Part shown: piece by piece, positions 1-8,537 of the stretch
Layout: each line of letters begins with the position of its first letter
How positions within the stretch are numbered: the first letter of the stretch is position 1
Assembly (NCBI RefSeq): GCF_034387475.1
Contig: NZ_JAXCIL010000002.1
Location: forward strand, 1,302,001 to 1,366,000
DNA: 64,000 nt
Direction of reading: 5' to 3'
DNA from: Pseudomonas sp. Teo4
Lineage (GTDB): Bacteria > Pseudomonadota > Gammaproteobacteria > Pseudomonadales > Pseudomonadaceae
Translations under genes and position numbers: made by a program
Notes under the pieces: generated by a model
The model's input: the letters and a program-made list of their open reading frames with translations, nothing else
Databases searched by the model: none
Told to the model about the DNA's origin: nothing

Positions 1-663
1 CCAGAGTGCCACCTGATCGTCCTGCTGATCGACGAGCGCCCTGAGGAAGTGACCGAAATGCAGCGCACCGTGCGCGGCGAAGTGGTCGCTTCGACCTTCG
101 ACGAGCCGCCAACCCGCCACGTGCAGGTTGCCGAGATGGTCATCGAAAAGGCCAAGCGTCTGGTCGAACACAAGAAAGACGTGGTTATTCTGCTCGACTC
201 CATCACCCGTCTGGCGCGTGCCTACAACACCGTGATCCCGAGCTCCGGCAAGGTGCTGACCGGTGGTGTCGACGCCCACGCCCTGGAGAAGCCGAAGCGT
301 TTCTTCGGTGCCGCCCGTAACATCGAGGAAGGCGGTTCGCTGACCATCATCGCCACCGCGCTGGTCGAAACCGGCTCGAAGATGGACGAGGTGATCTACG
401 AAGAGTTCAAGGGTACCGGCAACATGGAGCTGCCGCTGGACCGCCGCATCGCCGAGAAGCGCGTGTTCCCAGCCATCAACATCAACCGTTCGGGCACCCG
501 TCGCGAAGAGTTGCTGACCGCCGACGACGAACTGCAGCGCATGTGGATTCTGCGCAAGCTGCTGCACCCGATGGACGAGATCGCCGCCATCGAGTTCCTG
601 GTCGACAAGCTCAAGCAGACCAAGACCAACGATGAGTTCTTCCTGTCGATGAAGCGCAAGTAA
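1..663 (+). CDS. rho: Transcription termination factor Rho (C-terminal part, 5' end outside window)
   Basis: ATP-dependent RNA helicase that ends transcription at Rho-dependent sites. The reading frame is open from base 1, so about 220 C-terminal residues are present (the family is about 419 aa). The part seen is the RecA-like motor: the segment around [10 protein letters not shown], the Walker B stretch [16 protein letters not shown], and the [20 protein letters not shown] loop that contacts RNA in the central channel. The end FFLSMKRK is typical of proteobacterial Rho. The N-terminal RNA-binding domain and Walker A lie outside the window. It is followed by a REP inverted repeat, not a T-rich terminator. 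Confidence 0.99.
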   Translation, partial: PECHLIVLLIDERPEEVTEMQRTVRGEVVASTFDEPPTRHVQVAEMVIEKAKRLVEHKKDVVILLDSITRLARAYNTVIPSSGKVLTGGVDAHALEKPKRFFGAARNIEEGGSLTIIATALVETGSKMDEVIYEEFKGTGNMELPLDRRIAEKRVFPAININRSGTRREELLTADDELQRMWILRKLLHPMDEIAAIEFLVDKLKQTKTNDEFFLSMKRK

Positions 664-682
664 GCACTTTCGGCCAGGCTGT

Positions 683-808
683 AGTTGGGGCCGCTTCGCG
701 CCCCTTCGCGGGTAAACCCGCTCCCACAGGTTCACCGTCGTCGCTTGATTCGGCGCTGTACCTGTGGGAGCGGGTTTACCCGCGAAGGGCTGCGAAGCGG
801 CCCCAACT
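683..808. repeat. REP inverted pair (GTGGGAGCGGG type)
   Basis: Two head-to-head REP copies. The left arm (683-730) and right arm (761-808) are near-perfect reverse complements carrying CGCGGGTAAACCCGCTCCCA and its complement. They fill most of the rho-ubiD gap and could fold into a long hairpin at the rho 3' end. Confidence 0.9.
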
Positions 809-884
809 CATTTTGCCCCCAATAAAGGCCTGAACGGCGCTACACTCTGCACCCCGACCGATACGGCCAATACGAGGCTCATGC

Positions 885-2351
885 ATGCAGTATCGCGATT
901 TGCGCGACTTCATCCGTGGCCTGGAGCAGCGCGGTGAACTCAAGCGCATCCAGGTTCCGATCTCCCCAGTCCTGGAAATGACCGAGGTCTGCGACCGCAC
1001 CCTGCGTGCCAAGGGCCCGGCGTTGCTGTTCGAAAAGCCCACGGGCTTCGACATCCCGGTACTGGGCAACCTGTTCGGCACCCCGGAGCGGGTAGCGATG
1101 GGCATGGGCGCCGAGTCGGTCGAAGAGCTGCGCGAGATCGGCAAGCTGCTGGCGTTCCTCAAGGAACCCGAGCCACCCAAGGGCCTGAAGGACGCCTGGT
1201 CCAAACTTCCGATCTTCAAGAAAGTCGTGTCCATGGCGCCGAAGGTGGTCAAGGATGCGGTGTGCCAGGAGATCGTGGTCGAGGGCGAGGATGTCGACCT
1301 TTCCCAGTTGCCGATTCAGCACTGCTGGCCGGGCGATGTGGCGCCACTGATCACCTGGGGCCTGACCGTGACCCGCGGCCCCAACAAAGACCGTCAGAAC
1401 CTGGGCATTTACCGTCAGCAGGTGATCGGCCGCAATAAAGTCATCATGCGTTGGCTGAGCCACCGTGGCGGCGCACTGGACTACCGCGAATGGTGCGAGA
1501 AGCACCCCGGCCAGCCATTCCCGGTTGCCGTGGCGCTGGGTGCGGATCCGGCGACTATCCTCGGTGCGGTCACGCCAGTGCCTGACACGTTGTCCGAGTA
1601 CGCCTTTGCCGGCCTGCTGCGGGGTAACCGCACCGAACTGGTCAAATGCCGCGGCAGCGACCTGCAGGTGCCAGCGACCGCCGAGATCATTCTTGAAGGT
1701 GTGATCCACCCGGGGGAAATGGCCCCGGAAGGCCCTTACGGCGACCACACTGGCTACTACAACGAAGTGGACAGCTTCCCAGTGTTCACCGTCGAGCGTA
1801 TCACCCACCGGCAGAAACCCATTTACCACAGCACCTACACCGGACGGCCGCCAGATGAGCCGGCGATCCTCGGCGTGGCGCTGAATGAAGTGTTCGTGCC
1901 GATCCTGCAGAAGCAGTTCCCGGAAATCGTCGACTTCTACCTGCCGCCGGAAGGTTGCTCGTACCGCATGGCGGTGGTAACCATGAAGAAGCAGTACCCA
2001 GGGCACGCCAAGCGCGTAATGCTGGGAGTGTGGTCGTTCCTGCGACAGTTCATGTACACCAAGTTCGTTATCGTGACCGACGACGACATCAACGCCCGCG
2101 ATTGGAACGATGTGATCTGGGCGATCACCACGCGCATGGACCCCAAGCGTGATACGGTGATGATCGACAACACGCCGATCGACTACCTGGACTTCGCGTC
2201 GCCGGTGTCGGGGCTGGGGTCGAAGATGGGCCTGGATGCCACACACAAGTGGCCGGGCGAGACAACACGCGAATGGGGCCGTGCCATCGTCAAGGACGAA
2301 GCGGTTACCCGCCGTATCGATGAGCTGTGGGATCAGTTGGGAATAGATTGA
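885..2351 (+). CDS. ubiD: 4-hydroxy-3-polyprenylbenzoate decarboxylase UbiD
   Basis: Prenylated-FMN-dependent decarboxylase that removes the carboxyl group of 3-polyprenyl-4-hydroxybenzoate in ubiquinone synthesis. It is 488 aa, close to E. coli UbiD (497 aa), and starts [20 protein letters not shown], the usual N-terminus. The prFMN-binding stretch [14 protein letters not shown] (about residues 170-183) and the acidic active-site region [13 protein letters not shown] (about 280-292) are both visible. The stop codon overlaps the start of the next gene (TGATG), which suggests translational coupling to the reductase. The partner prenyltransferase UbiX is not in the window. Confidence 0.98.
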   Translation: MQYRDLRDFIRGLEQRGELKRIQVPISPVLEMTEVCDRTLRAKGPALLFEKPTGFDIPVLGNLFGTPERVAMGMGAESVEELREIGKLLAFLKEPEPPKGLKDAWSKLPIFKKVVSMAPKVVKDAVCQEIVVEGEDVDLSQLPIQHCWPGDVAPLITWGLTVTRGPNKDRQNLGIYRQQVIGRNKVIMRWLSHRGGALDYREWCEKHPGQPFPVAVALGADPATILGAVTPVPDTLSEYAFAGLLRGNRTELVKCRGSDLQVPATAEIILEGVIHPGEMAPEGPYGDHTGYYNEVDSFPVFTVERITHRQKPIYHSTYTGRPPDEPAILGVALNEVFVPILQKQFPEIVDFYLPPEGCSYRMAVVTMKKQYPGHAKRVMLGVWSFLRQFMYTKFVIVTDDDINARDWNDVIWAITTRMDPKRDTVMIDNTPIDYLDFASPVSGLGSKMGLDATHKWPGETTREWGRAIVKDEAVTRRIDELWDQLGID

Positions 2352-3319
2352 TGCAGGTAACGTTGCAGCCGTCCGGGGCGGTGCTGGCGCTCGAACCCGG
2401 GGAACGGATCCTGGATGGGGCGCGGCGCTTGGGCTATGACTGCCCGAACAGCTGCCGCAATGGTAATTGCCATGTTTGCGCCGCGTTGTTGGTGGAAGGG
2501 CGGGTTCGTCAGGACGGCGAAGTCCGTGACCACGGCGAGTTGTTTACCTGCATCGCCGAACCGTTGGAGGACTGCATCTTGCTCTGGGATGGTGTGTTGG
2601 CCCTGGGCGAACTGCCGGTGCGCAAGCTGGCCTGCACCGTGAGCGAGTGCGTCGAAGTGGGTGGCGATGTCTGGCGCGTGCGTCTGCGTGCGCCGGCCGG
2701 AAAGCCACCTCGCTATCACGCCGGGCAGTACCTGATGATCGAGCGCGAGGGTGGCAAGCAGGCGGCATTTTCCCTGGCTTCGGCACCCCATGCCGGGCGT
2801 GACCTGGAGCTGCATGTGCTGGTCCGCGAAGACAGCGCCCGGCAATTGATTGCACAGTTGCAGCGTGACGGTGTGGCGCGTATCGAAATGCCATTCGGCG
2901 ATGCGCACCTGGCCGAGCTGCCTGATGGGCCGCTGGTGCTGATCGCCGCCGGTACTGGAATGGGGCAGATGCACAGCCTGGTCGAACATTGCCGCGCCCA
3001 GGGTTTCAAGCACCCGGTGCATCTGTACTGGGGTGTGCGCCGCCCGGAAGAGTTCTACACCATCGAACATTGGGCTGAATGGGAACGCCTGCCAAACCTG
3101 TTCCTGCACAAGGTCGTCAGCGACCTGTGCGGCTGGGAAGGGCGCTGCGGCTTGCTGCATGAGGCGGTCCGTGAAGACGTGGCCGACCTTAACGCCGTGC
3201 ATGTCTATGCCAGTGGGTCGCCCAACATGGTGTACGCCACGCTCGATGCCTTGGTCGAGTCAGGCATGGATGCGCACCGCATGCGTGCCGATGTGTTTGC
3301 CTACGCCCCTCGCAATTAA
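2351..3319 (+). CDS. Ferredoxin/flavodoxin-type reductase with N-terminal [2Fe-2S] domain (CDP-6-deoxy-delta-3,4-glucoseen reductase-like)
   Basis: A 322-aa electron-transfer protein. Residues 1-85 form a plant-type [2Fe-2S] ferredoxin domain with cysteines in CRNGNCHVC (C35, C40, C43) and a later C67. An FAD-binding barrel follows (YHAGQYLMIE, then FSLASAPH), then an NAD(P)-binding domain (LIAAGTGMGQM) and the end motif VYASGSPNM. Databases often name this family after AscD-like CDP-glucoseen reductase, but the 1-bp overlap with ubiD suggests a role next to UbiD or in general quinone or flavin redox. The exact substrate is unknown. The start chosen is the ATG overlapping the ubiD stop; an upstream GTG in frame at 2327 would lie inside ubiD. 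Confidence 0.9.
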   Translation: MQVTLQPSGAVLALEPGERILDGARRLGYDCPNSCRNGNCHVCAALLVEGRVRQDGEVRDHGELFTCIAEPLEDCILLWDGVLALGELPVRKLACTVSECVEVGGDVWRVRLRAPAGKPPRYHAGQYLMIEREGGKQAAFSLASAPHAGRDLELHVLVREDSARQLIAQLQRDGVARIEMPFGDAHLAELPDGPLVLIAAGTGMGQMHSLVEHCRAQGFKHPVHLYWGVRRPEEFYTIEHWAEWERLPNLFLHKVVSDLCGWEGRCGLLHEAVREDVADLNAVHVYASGSPNMVYATLDALVESGMDAHRMRADVFAYAPRN

Positions 3320-3345
3320 TAACCGAAGTATCAGTCGGTGGTTAT

Positions 3346-3368
3346 AAGGCGGTAATTATTACCGCCTT
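3346..3368. terminator. Candidate hairpin after the reductase gene
   Basis: Near-perfect palindrome (AAGGCGGTAAT/ATTACCGCCTT) 27 bp after the stop codon. A run of T is missing, so it may work as a weak terminator or only protect the 3' end. Nothing else recognisable lies between 3369 and 3566. Confidence 0.4.
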
Positions 3369-3566
3369 GGCGAGTAACTTTCGCGCACTCCGAAACAATG
3401 CTCCCCAGTCGTCGGAACTGCCTATGAAACTTGTGCGCAAGGGCTTGAGTATTGGCCGGGTTGTATCCTAAGGTTAATGCAAGGGCCCAGGCTGTGGCGG
3501 CGCAACGCCAGTCACGTCGCGGTTCAGGTTTTATCTGTAGTTCACAGGGAATGATGGCGGCAGCTT

Positions 3567-4217
3567 ATGTCGGCAATTGAAAGTTTATCCTGGGAAGTTT
3601 CATATCCACCGACGCTGGACTTCGGCGAGCAACTGACCCGCGAGCAACTGTTCAGCTCCATGCAGGCGACCATGTCACAGCATCGGGGTGGGCCTGTGTG
3701 GTTATTTGCCTATGGTTCATTGATTTGGCGCCCGGAGTGCAATTCCGTGGAGCGTCAGCGGGCGCGGGTGCATGGCTATCATCGCGGGTTGTACCTGTGG
3801 TCCCACGAACACCGTGGTACACCAGAGACACCGGGGCTGGTGTTTGGCCTGGACCGAGGTGGGTCGTGCAGTGGTTTCGCTTACCGGCTGGACGACAGCA
3901 ACCTTGATGAATCGCTGATGGCCCTGTGGCAACGGGAAATGCCTTATCCGGCGTATCGGCCACACTGGCTCAGCTGCCGGCTCGGTGATGGCAGCAAGGT
4001 GCAGGCCCTGGGTTTTGTGCTTGAGCGGCATTTGCCGTGCTATGCCGGGAACCTGCCGGACACCTTGCTCAGCCAGATTCTGGCCAGTGCCAAAGGGCGC
4101 TATGGCACGACGCGGGACTATGTCGAACAGACGCTCAATGCGCTGCGTAACCACCAGATGCCGGATCGCAACCTCGAGGCGCGGTTCAGGCGCTGCCACA
4201 ACCTGCGTGAGGTTTGA
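3567..4217 (+). CDS. ChaC-like gamma-glutamylcyclotransferase
   Basis: A 216-aa cytosolic enzyme of the ChaC family, which cleaves glutathione (gamma-glutamyl-Cys-Gly) to 5-oxoproline and Cys-Gly. The substrate loop YGSLIW is at residues 49-54, and the likely catalytic glutamate is E124 in QREMPYP. The GYHRGLYLWSHEHRGTPETPG segment is typical. It is a single gene, read away from the reductase with a 247-bp gap that probably holds its own promoter. A role in glutathione turnover follows from the family; nothing local shows the regulation. Confidence 0.93.
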   Translation: MSAIESLSWEVSYPPTLDFGEQLTREQLFSSMQATMSQHRGGPVWLFAYGSLIWRPECNSVERQRARVHGYHRGLYLWSHEHRGTPETPGLVFGLDRGGSCSGFAYRLDDSNLDESLMALWQREMPYPAYRPHWLSCRLGDGSKVQALGFVLERHLPCYAGNLPDTLLSQILASAKGRYGTTRDYVEQTLNALRNHQMPDRNLEARFRRCHNLREV

Positions 4218-4233
4218 ATGCTCTGTTGGCTGT

Positions 4234-4317
4234 AGCGGCCCTATCGCCGGCAAGCCGGCTCCTGCAGGGTGTAGCGTAATCCTCGTGGGAGCCGGTTTGC
4301 CGACGATAGGGCCGCTT
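4234..4317. repeat. REP inverted pair (GTGGGAGCCGG type)
   Basis: Left arm 4234-4269 and right arm 4284-4317 are inverted copies with a few mismatches (GCCGGCAAGCCGGCTCC / GGAGCCGGTTTGCCG). It lies between the convergent 3' ends of chaC and the quinone oxidoreductase gene. Confidence 0.85.
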
Positions 4318-4328
4318 CAGGCAATGCC

Positions 4329-5306
4329 TTACCTGGCCAGCACCACCAACTTACCCACAGCTTGCCGTTGCCCCAGCCGTTCGATTGCTGCCCCTGCCTC
4401 GGCCAGTGGATAAGTCTGCGACACCAGCGGTTTCAGCTTGCCTTCGGCATGCCAGGCGAACAGCTGTTGGAAGTTGGCCGCATTGTCCGCTGGCTGGCGC
4501 TGAGCAAACGCCCCCCAGAACACGCCGATCACCGCGGCCCCCTTGAGCAATACCAGGTTCGCTGCCAGCTGAGGGATGGTGCCGCTGGCAAAGCCCACCA
4601 CCAGCAACCGACCGTTCCAGGCCAGACCCCGCACCGCCTGTTCAAACAGTTCACCACCCACTGGGTCGTAGATCACATCCACACCCTGGCCGCCGGTCAA
4701 CCGCTTGATCTCATCCTTCAGGCTGGCCTTGCTGTAGTCGATCACTTCATCTGCGCCGGCCGCCTTGGCCACGGCGAGTTTTTCGGCGCTGCTGGCTGCC
4801 GCAATCACCTTGGCCCCCATGGCCTTGCCGATTTCCAGCGCAGCGAGGCCGACGCCCCCGGATGCGCCCAGCACCAGCAGGGTTTCGCCGGGCTGCAACT
4901 GCCCGCGCTGTTTGAGCGCATGCATCGAGGTGCCGTAGGTCATGCCGAAGGCAGCGGCGATCGGGAAGTCCATGCCCTGTGGAATCGGCATGACGTTGTA
5001 GAAAGGCACCGCCACCTGTTCGGCGAAGGCGCCCCAGCCGGTCAGTGCCATGACTCGGTCACCGACCTTGAACGCGCCGGCCTTCTCGCCCACTGCTGCC
5101 ACCACGCCAGCGGCCTCGCCACCGGGGGAGAAGGGCAGCGGAGGCTGGAACTGGTACTTGCCTTCGATGATCAGGGTGTCGGGGAAGTTGACCCCGGCCG
5201 CTTGCACGTCGAGCAGAATTTCGTTCTTCTTCGGCACCGGGCTGGCCACTTCCTCCAATACCAGGTCGCTGGCGGGGCCCAGGGTTTTGCACAGCACAGC
5301 TTTCAT
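4329..5306 (-). CDS. NADPH:quinone oxidoreductase family protein (zinc-independent MDR)
   Basis: A 325-aa medium-chain dehydrogenase/reductase. It begins MKAVLCKTLGPASDLVLEEV and contains the nucleotide-binding motif GASGGVGLAALEIG at about residues 145-158. The usual structural-zinc cysteine cluster is absent, which fits the quinone-reductase branch. The reduction of quinones or enones by NADPH is inferred from the family. The start at 5306 is preceded by an AAGGA ribosome site; the frame stays open upstream, but those codons do not look coding. Confidence 0.92.
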   Translation of the reverse strand: MKAVLCKTLGPASDLVLEEVASPVPKKNEILLDVQAAGVNFPDTLIIEGKYQFQPPLPFSPGGEAAGVVAAVGEKAGAFKVGDRVMALTGWGAFAEQVAVPFYNVMPIPQGMDFPIAAAFGMTYGTSMHALKQRGQLQPGETLLVLGASGGVGLAALEIGKAMGAKVIAAASSAEKLAVAKAAGADEVIDYSKASLKDEIKRLTGGQGVDVIYDPVGGELFEQAVRGLAWNGRLLVVGFASGTIPQLAANLVLLKGAAVIGVFWGAFAQRQPADNAANFQQLFAWHAEGKLKPLVSQTYPLAEAGAAIERLGQRQAVGKLVVLAR

Positions 5307-5463
5307 CGGGGCTATTCCTTTGCGTGTGGTGGCCGATAAGTGTAGGAGGACCGCCTGCCTGGTCAACGAGCATGGCCTGCCCTGATGGGTTGGCATAAGC
5401 CTGGGCTTGGGTTTGAGCGGCGGGCTGGGTAAGCTGGCGTCAACTGTATTTAGGAGCGAATTC

Positions 5464-5868
5464 GTGAAAGCGTGGATCTTGATGGTACTGGCCCTGATGC
5501 TGCCAGCGGCGGCCATGGCCGAAGAAGCCAAGGAAGGAGAGCCCAAGGTCTCCTACATCAGCCTGAGCCCGCCCTTTGTCGGCAACTACGCCCTCGACGG
5601 CAGCCCCAAGCTGCGCGTCTACAAGGCCGACGTCGCCCTGCGTGTGACCGGTGATGCAGCGGCCGCAGCGGTCAAGCACCATGAGCCGCTGATCCGTAAC
5701 CAGTTGGTGGCGCTGTTTACCCAGCAGGGTGTGGATAACATGAGCAACGTCGAAGCCAAGGAAAAGCTGCGTCAGGAAGCACTGAAGCAGGTGCAGCAGG
5801 TGATGGAGGCTGAGGAAGGCAAGCCGATCGTTGAGGATTTGTTGTTCAACAATTTGATTGTGCAGTGA
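5464..5868 (+). CDS. FliL-like exported protein
   Basis: A 134-aa protein with a signal peptide (about residues 1-19, ending AAAMA, cut before EEAKEG) followed by a domain resembling flagellar FliL: YISLSPPFVGNY, then a mostly charged helical tail (NVEAKEKLRQEALKQVQQVME). I chose the GTG start at 5464 because TAGGAG sits 8 bases before it and the signal peptide begins there. The frame is open upstream to 5407 without a better start. No flagellar genes are nearby, so the link to the basal body is by sequence only. It is a single-gene unit that reads away from the quinone reductase. Confidence 0.8.
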   Translation: MKAWILMVLALMLPAAAMAEEAKEGEPKVSYISLSPPFVGNYALDGSPKLRVYKADVALRVTGDAAAAAVKHHEPLIRNQLVALFTQQGVDNMSNVEAKEKLRQEALKQVQQVMEAEEGKPIVEDLLFNNLIVQ

Positions 5869-5912
5869 TGTTTCCTTGATGTATTCGCCGGAAGTTTTGC
5901 GGTGCGGTTGAG

Positions 5913-6132
5913 ATCGAGCGCCGCCCGCGCGGCGCATCGCGAGCAAGGCTCGCTCCTACGTTTGTTTCTGGCCAGTCATGTCTGTGCCAACGCGCGCGAC
6001 CGCCTTGTGTGCACTACTCAATATCGAGTCATGCGCCAAAGCGGTCGCGTGCATTTCCCACAGGAATAATTGGCCCGAAACGGACGTAGGAGCGAGCCTT
6101 GCTCGCGATGCGCCGCGCGGGCGGCGCTCGAT
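5913..6132. repeat. GTAG-type REPIN: two 48-bp perfect inverted arms
   Basis: Left arm 5913-5960 and right arm 6085-6132 are perfect reverse complements over 48 bases (GTAGGAGCGAGCC / GGCTCGCTCCTAC heads), with partly complementary DNA inside (for example GCGCGACCGC and GCGGTCGCGT). The head tetranucleotide is GTAG, unlike the GTGG copies elsewhere in the window. It fills most of the 303-bp gap between the FliL-like and EVE genes. No transposase is present. Confidence 0.9.
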
Positions 6133-6171
6133 CGTGAGGGCGCTGAACAACTTCAGCCAGACCACTCGAAT

Positions 6172-6624
6172 TCACCGTGCCAGGGCAATAATCGCCGCCC
6201 ACTGCTCCTCGGTCACCGGCATCACCGACAGCCGCGTCCCTTTCTGCACCAGCGGCAGTTCCACCAGCGCGCTCTGTTGCTTCAGCAAGCCCAACCCCAG
6301 CACCTGCCTGAACGTCTTCACGTGTGCCACATCCACCGCGCTCCAAGGGTTCTTCTCGGGAGTGGCCTTGGCATCGAAATAGTGGCTTTCCGGGTCCAGT
6401 GCAGTCGGGTCCGGGTAGGCTGCGTTAACGATCCTGGCAATACCGGCAATCCCCGGTTGCGGGCAGCTGGAGTGGTAGAAAAAGAACTCGTCGCCCACGC
6501 TCATCGCGCGTATGAAGTTGCGTGCCTGGTAGTTGCGCACGCCATCCCAGCGCGCCTCCCCCAAGCGGCCAAGGCCTTCGATCGAGAGCTCGTCCGGCTC
6601 GGATTTCATCAGCCAATAGGCCAT
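6172..6624 (-). CDS. EVE domain-containing protein
   Basis: A 150-aa protein that is a single EVE domain (PUA-like fold), starting MAYWLMKSEPDELSIEGL, the standard N-terminus of this family. Conserved parts include RWDGVRNYQARNF and DEFFFYHSSC. EVE proteins bind modified bases in nucleic acids, and some sit in defence contexts, but stand-alone copies such as this one are widespread housekeeping genes of unclear role. The start is chosen at the MAYW methionine, which follows AGGAGCAGC. Confidence 0.93.
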   Translation of the reverse strand: MAYWLMKSEPDELSIEGLGRLGEARWDGVRNYQARNFIRAMSVGDEFFFYHSSCPQPGIAGIARIVNAAYPDPTALDPESHYFDAKATPEKNPWSAVDVAHVKTFRQVLGLGLLKQQSALVELPLVQKGTRLSVMPVTEEQWAAIIALAR

Positions 6625-6801
6625 GGGTGCTGCTCCTGAAAAGGTTTGAAATAACCTGTTGCATGAAACCGACAGTCGGTTGGCGTCAACGTTTGCGTGT
6701 CGACTCATGTTGTCGGAAAATGCGCCGATTTTAACGCTAGACGCTCCGGCGACACCAAGAAGGCCGCCGAGCCTGACCATTGCCTAGGGGGGCAATTTTC
6801 G

Positions 6802-6951
6802 ATGAACCAACGTAAACCGGATCTGCTTTGGATCCTGGTATTCATCTTTGGCCTTGGCGTGGTCACCACCGGTTATGCGCAGGGTATCTGGGAGCGCAAG
6901 CTGGACGCCGCCTACCAGACACCAGTCGACGCCAACCAGCAACAACGCTAA
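6802..6951 (+). CDS. Small single-pass membrane protein (49 aa), unknown function
   Basis: A short ORF, MNQRKPDLLWILVFIFGLGV..., with one strong transmembrane segment (about residues 8-25) and a charged C-terminal tail (WERKLDAAYQTPVDANQQQR). The preceding AGGGGGGCAATTTTCG carries a purine-rich ribosome site. It runs convergently into the ygfA gene, leaving only 18 bp between stop codons. The hydrophobic block, clear start and stop, and purine-rich leader argue for a real gene. I do not recognise a function. Confidence 0.65.
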   Translation: MNQRKPDLLWILVFIFGLGVVTTGYAQGIWERKLDAAYQTPVDANQQQR

Positions 6952-6969
6952 TTCCCCTGCTGACGCCGT

Positions 6970-7578
6970 TCAGTTCGGCGCCAGGTACCAGCCACGGTCC
7001 GACACCGTGCCTTGCAGTGGTACATCCCAGCTGGCTTGGGCCAGCCGCTCCACCTTCTGGCACTCATGGGCCAGCCCCAGCAGCAGAGGTTTTTTCCAGG
7101 TTTGTCGGCGAGCCTGGTAGGCCAGGCTGCGATCATAGAAACCGCCGCCCATGCCCAGGCGCCCGCCCACTTCATCGAACCCCACCAACGGTAGCAGGAT
7201 CAAATCCAGCGACCAGATCGGGCGTTGGCGCGTGCGGTCGGTGACCGGCTCTGGAATGCGAAAGCGATTACGTTTGAGCTTTTCCCCTTGCTCAAAGCGC
7301 TGAAACACCATGCGCGTGCGCGGCCAGGCATGCAGCACCGGCAGGTAGGTGCGCTTGCCACGGCGCTGCGCTTCACGCAGTAGCAACTGCGGGTCGATTT
7401 CGCCATCGTTGGGCAGGTACAGGGCAATGTGCCGGGCGCGGCGGAACAGCGGGTGCTGTGCCAGCTGGCGATACAGGCCGCGTGCGGCCTGGTGTTGCTG
7501 TGCAGGCGTCAGGGCTCGGCGGGCATTGCGAAGCAGGCGGCGAAGCTGGGGGCGGGTGAGCGGCGCGGTGTCGGTCAT
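6970..7578 (-). CDS. ygfA: 5-formyltetrahydrofolate cyclo-ligase (YgfA/MTHFS)
   Basis: A 202-aa enzyme that converts 5-formyl-THF to 5,10-methenyl-THF using ATP. The signature GGRLGMGGGFYDRSL (about residues 140-154) and the early basic region RPQLRRLLRNARRAL are both present. It lies downstream of ssrS and zapA on the same strand, the conserved gammaproteobacterial order zapA-ssrS-ygfA. In that order the gene can be co-transcribed with 6S RNA, although here a hairpin with a T-tract lies between them. Confidence 0.96.
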   Translation of the reverse strand: MTDTAPLTRPQLRRLLRNARRALTPAQQHQAARGLYRQLAQHPLFRRARHIALYLPNDGEIDPQLLLREAQRRGKRTYLPVLHAWPRTRMVFQRFEQGEKLKRNRFRIPEPVTDRTRQRPIWSLDLILLPLVGFDEVGGRLGMGGGFYDRSLAYQARRQTWKKPLLLGLAHECQKVERLAQASWDVPLQGTVSDRGWYLAPN

Positions 7579-7619
7579 GGCACAGGCGTTCCCAGGTGTG
7601 CTGGCCGATTACCTCGGCC

Positions 7620-7653
7620 AAAACGAATTGCCCGCCAGAGGAGGCGGGCAAGC
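7620..7653 (-). terminator. Intrinsic terminator downstream of 6S RNA
   Basis: Read on the minus strand: the stem GCCCGCC...GGCGGGC is followed by AATTCGTTTT. It lies just past the 6S RNA 3' end and before ygfA, so it should limit read-through into ygfA. Confidence 0.7.
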
Positions 7654-7661
7654 AAATTCAG

Positions 7662-7840
7662 GCTCCCCGATAAGACCGCTATCGGTGTAGCCCTTGAACC
7701 CGAGAGTTCAAGGTGGAGATTGCAGGGGGCGTTAAGGCTTTCCGTCGGGCGGACATGCACACCGGCCCCAGCGTGCAACCCCCGTGGTTGTGCGTATCGG
7801 CTCAGGGACATAACCGACTGGCGCATCCCCCAGGGAGTGG
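7662..7840 (-). ncRNA. ssrS: 6S RNA
   Basis: On the minus strand, between zapA and ygfA, this stretch carries the conserved 6S RNA segments: TCCCTGAGCCGATA near the 5' side, TGTCCG and AAAGCCTTAA in the middle, and the CCTTGAAC...GGGTTCAAGGGC hairpin (around 7690-7713) near the 3' side. The molecule is a long imperfect hairpin that binds sigma-70 RNA polymerase and damps transcription in stationary phase. The ends are estimated to a few bases: the 5' end from a TATACT -10 box (7845-7850), the 3' end from the closing stem GGGGAGCC. Confidence 0.92.
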
Positions 7841-7844
7841 CGCC

Positions 7845-7850
7845 AGTATA
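7845..7850 (-). promoter_or_regulatory. Candidate -10 box of the ssrS promoter
   Basis: TATACT on the minus strand about 6-8 bases before the estimated 6S RNA 5' end. The -35 region would fall near the zapA stop codon and is weak. Confidence 0.5.
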
Positions 7851-7856
7851 CCAATC

Positions 7857-8177
7857 TCAGCTGATTTTGGTATCCGTGTCGTCGGACAATGCCTGGTCGA
7901 CTCGCTCAAGCAGGTTACGGACCTGCTCGGGAGTGGTGCCAGTGGCAGGCGTGTCCTTGCGGTCTTCCTGGCGGTGCAGCAATTCATGGGTGATGTTCAG
8001 CGCGGCCATCACGGCAATACGGTCGGCGCCGATCACCTTGCCGCTGCTGCGGATCTCCCGCATCTTGGTGTCCAGGTAGCGCGCGGCGCTGACCAGGTTG
8101 TTGCGTTCTTCCGGTGGGCAGATGATCGAGTATTCCTTGTCGAGAATCTGCACGGTAACGCTATTGCTTGAACTCAT
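7857..8177 (-). CDS. zapA: Cell division protein ZapA
   Basis: A 106-aa cytosolic protein that cross-links FtsZ filaments at the division ring. It has the N-terminal globular part (VTVQILDKEYSIICPPEERNNL) and then a helical coiled-coil region (AALNITHELLHRQEDRK). Its start overlaps the stop of the upstream coiled-coil gene by 4 bases (8174-8177), so the two are translated together. The ZapA-6S RNA-YgfA order is conserved among gammaproteobacteria. Confidence 0.95.
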   Translation of the reverse strand: MSSSNSVTVQILDKEYSIICPPEERNNLVSAARYLDTKMREIRSSGKVIGADRIAVMAALNITHELLHRQEDRKDTPATGTTPEQVRNLLERVDQALSDDTDTKIS

Positions 8178-8392
8178 GAGTCTTGCTCCAGGGCCTTCAG
8201 GCGTAAAATCATCGACTCGACTTTTCGCTTGGCGATTTCGTTCTTTTCGATGAGGTGGGCGCGTTCCTCGCGCCAGGATTTTTCCTGAGCAATTAGGAGT
8301 GCATTTTGCCGTTTAAGTTGCTCGACACGTTCGATCAGCAGCTCGAACCGGCTCATCAGCGCTTGCAGGTCGTTCTCTTGCGTGGGTTGCAC
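8174..8392 (-). CDS. TIGR02449 family coiled-coil protein (ZapB-like)
   Basis: A 72-aa protein that is almost all coiled coil, with regular leucines and charged residues (LMSRFELLIERVEQLKRQNA). It has no other domain. Its overlap with zapA and its resemblance in size and make-up to ZapB suggest a helper at the division ring; that is inference from context. The start is ATG at 8392, with the divergent ygfB-like gene 145 bp away. Confidence 0.9.
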   Translation of the reverse strand: MQPTQENDLQALMSRFELLIERVEQLKRQNALLIAQEKSWREERAHLIEKNEIAKRKVESMILRLKALEQDS

Positions 8393-8537
8393 TCGATTCG
8401 CTCCGTCGTTGACTCACCTGGCGATGATGCCTCTCCCTGGGCAGTGGCGGCCAGTGCCGATGGTCTTGGCGCGCCTGCCGGTGCTAGGATACAAGGTCTT
8501 CATTCTAGTCATTGCGCCGTCTGGCGCCTAGCTGCCC

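Noticed and set aside
879..2246. Long minus-strand ORF (455 codons) opposite ubiD
   Set aside because: It mirrors the codon bias of ubiD, has no family motifs and no start signal; a shadow of high-GC coding DNA.
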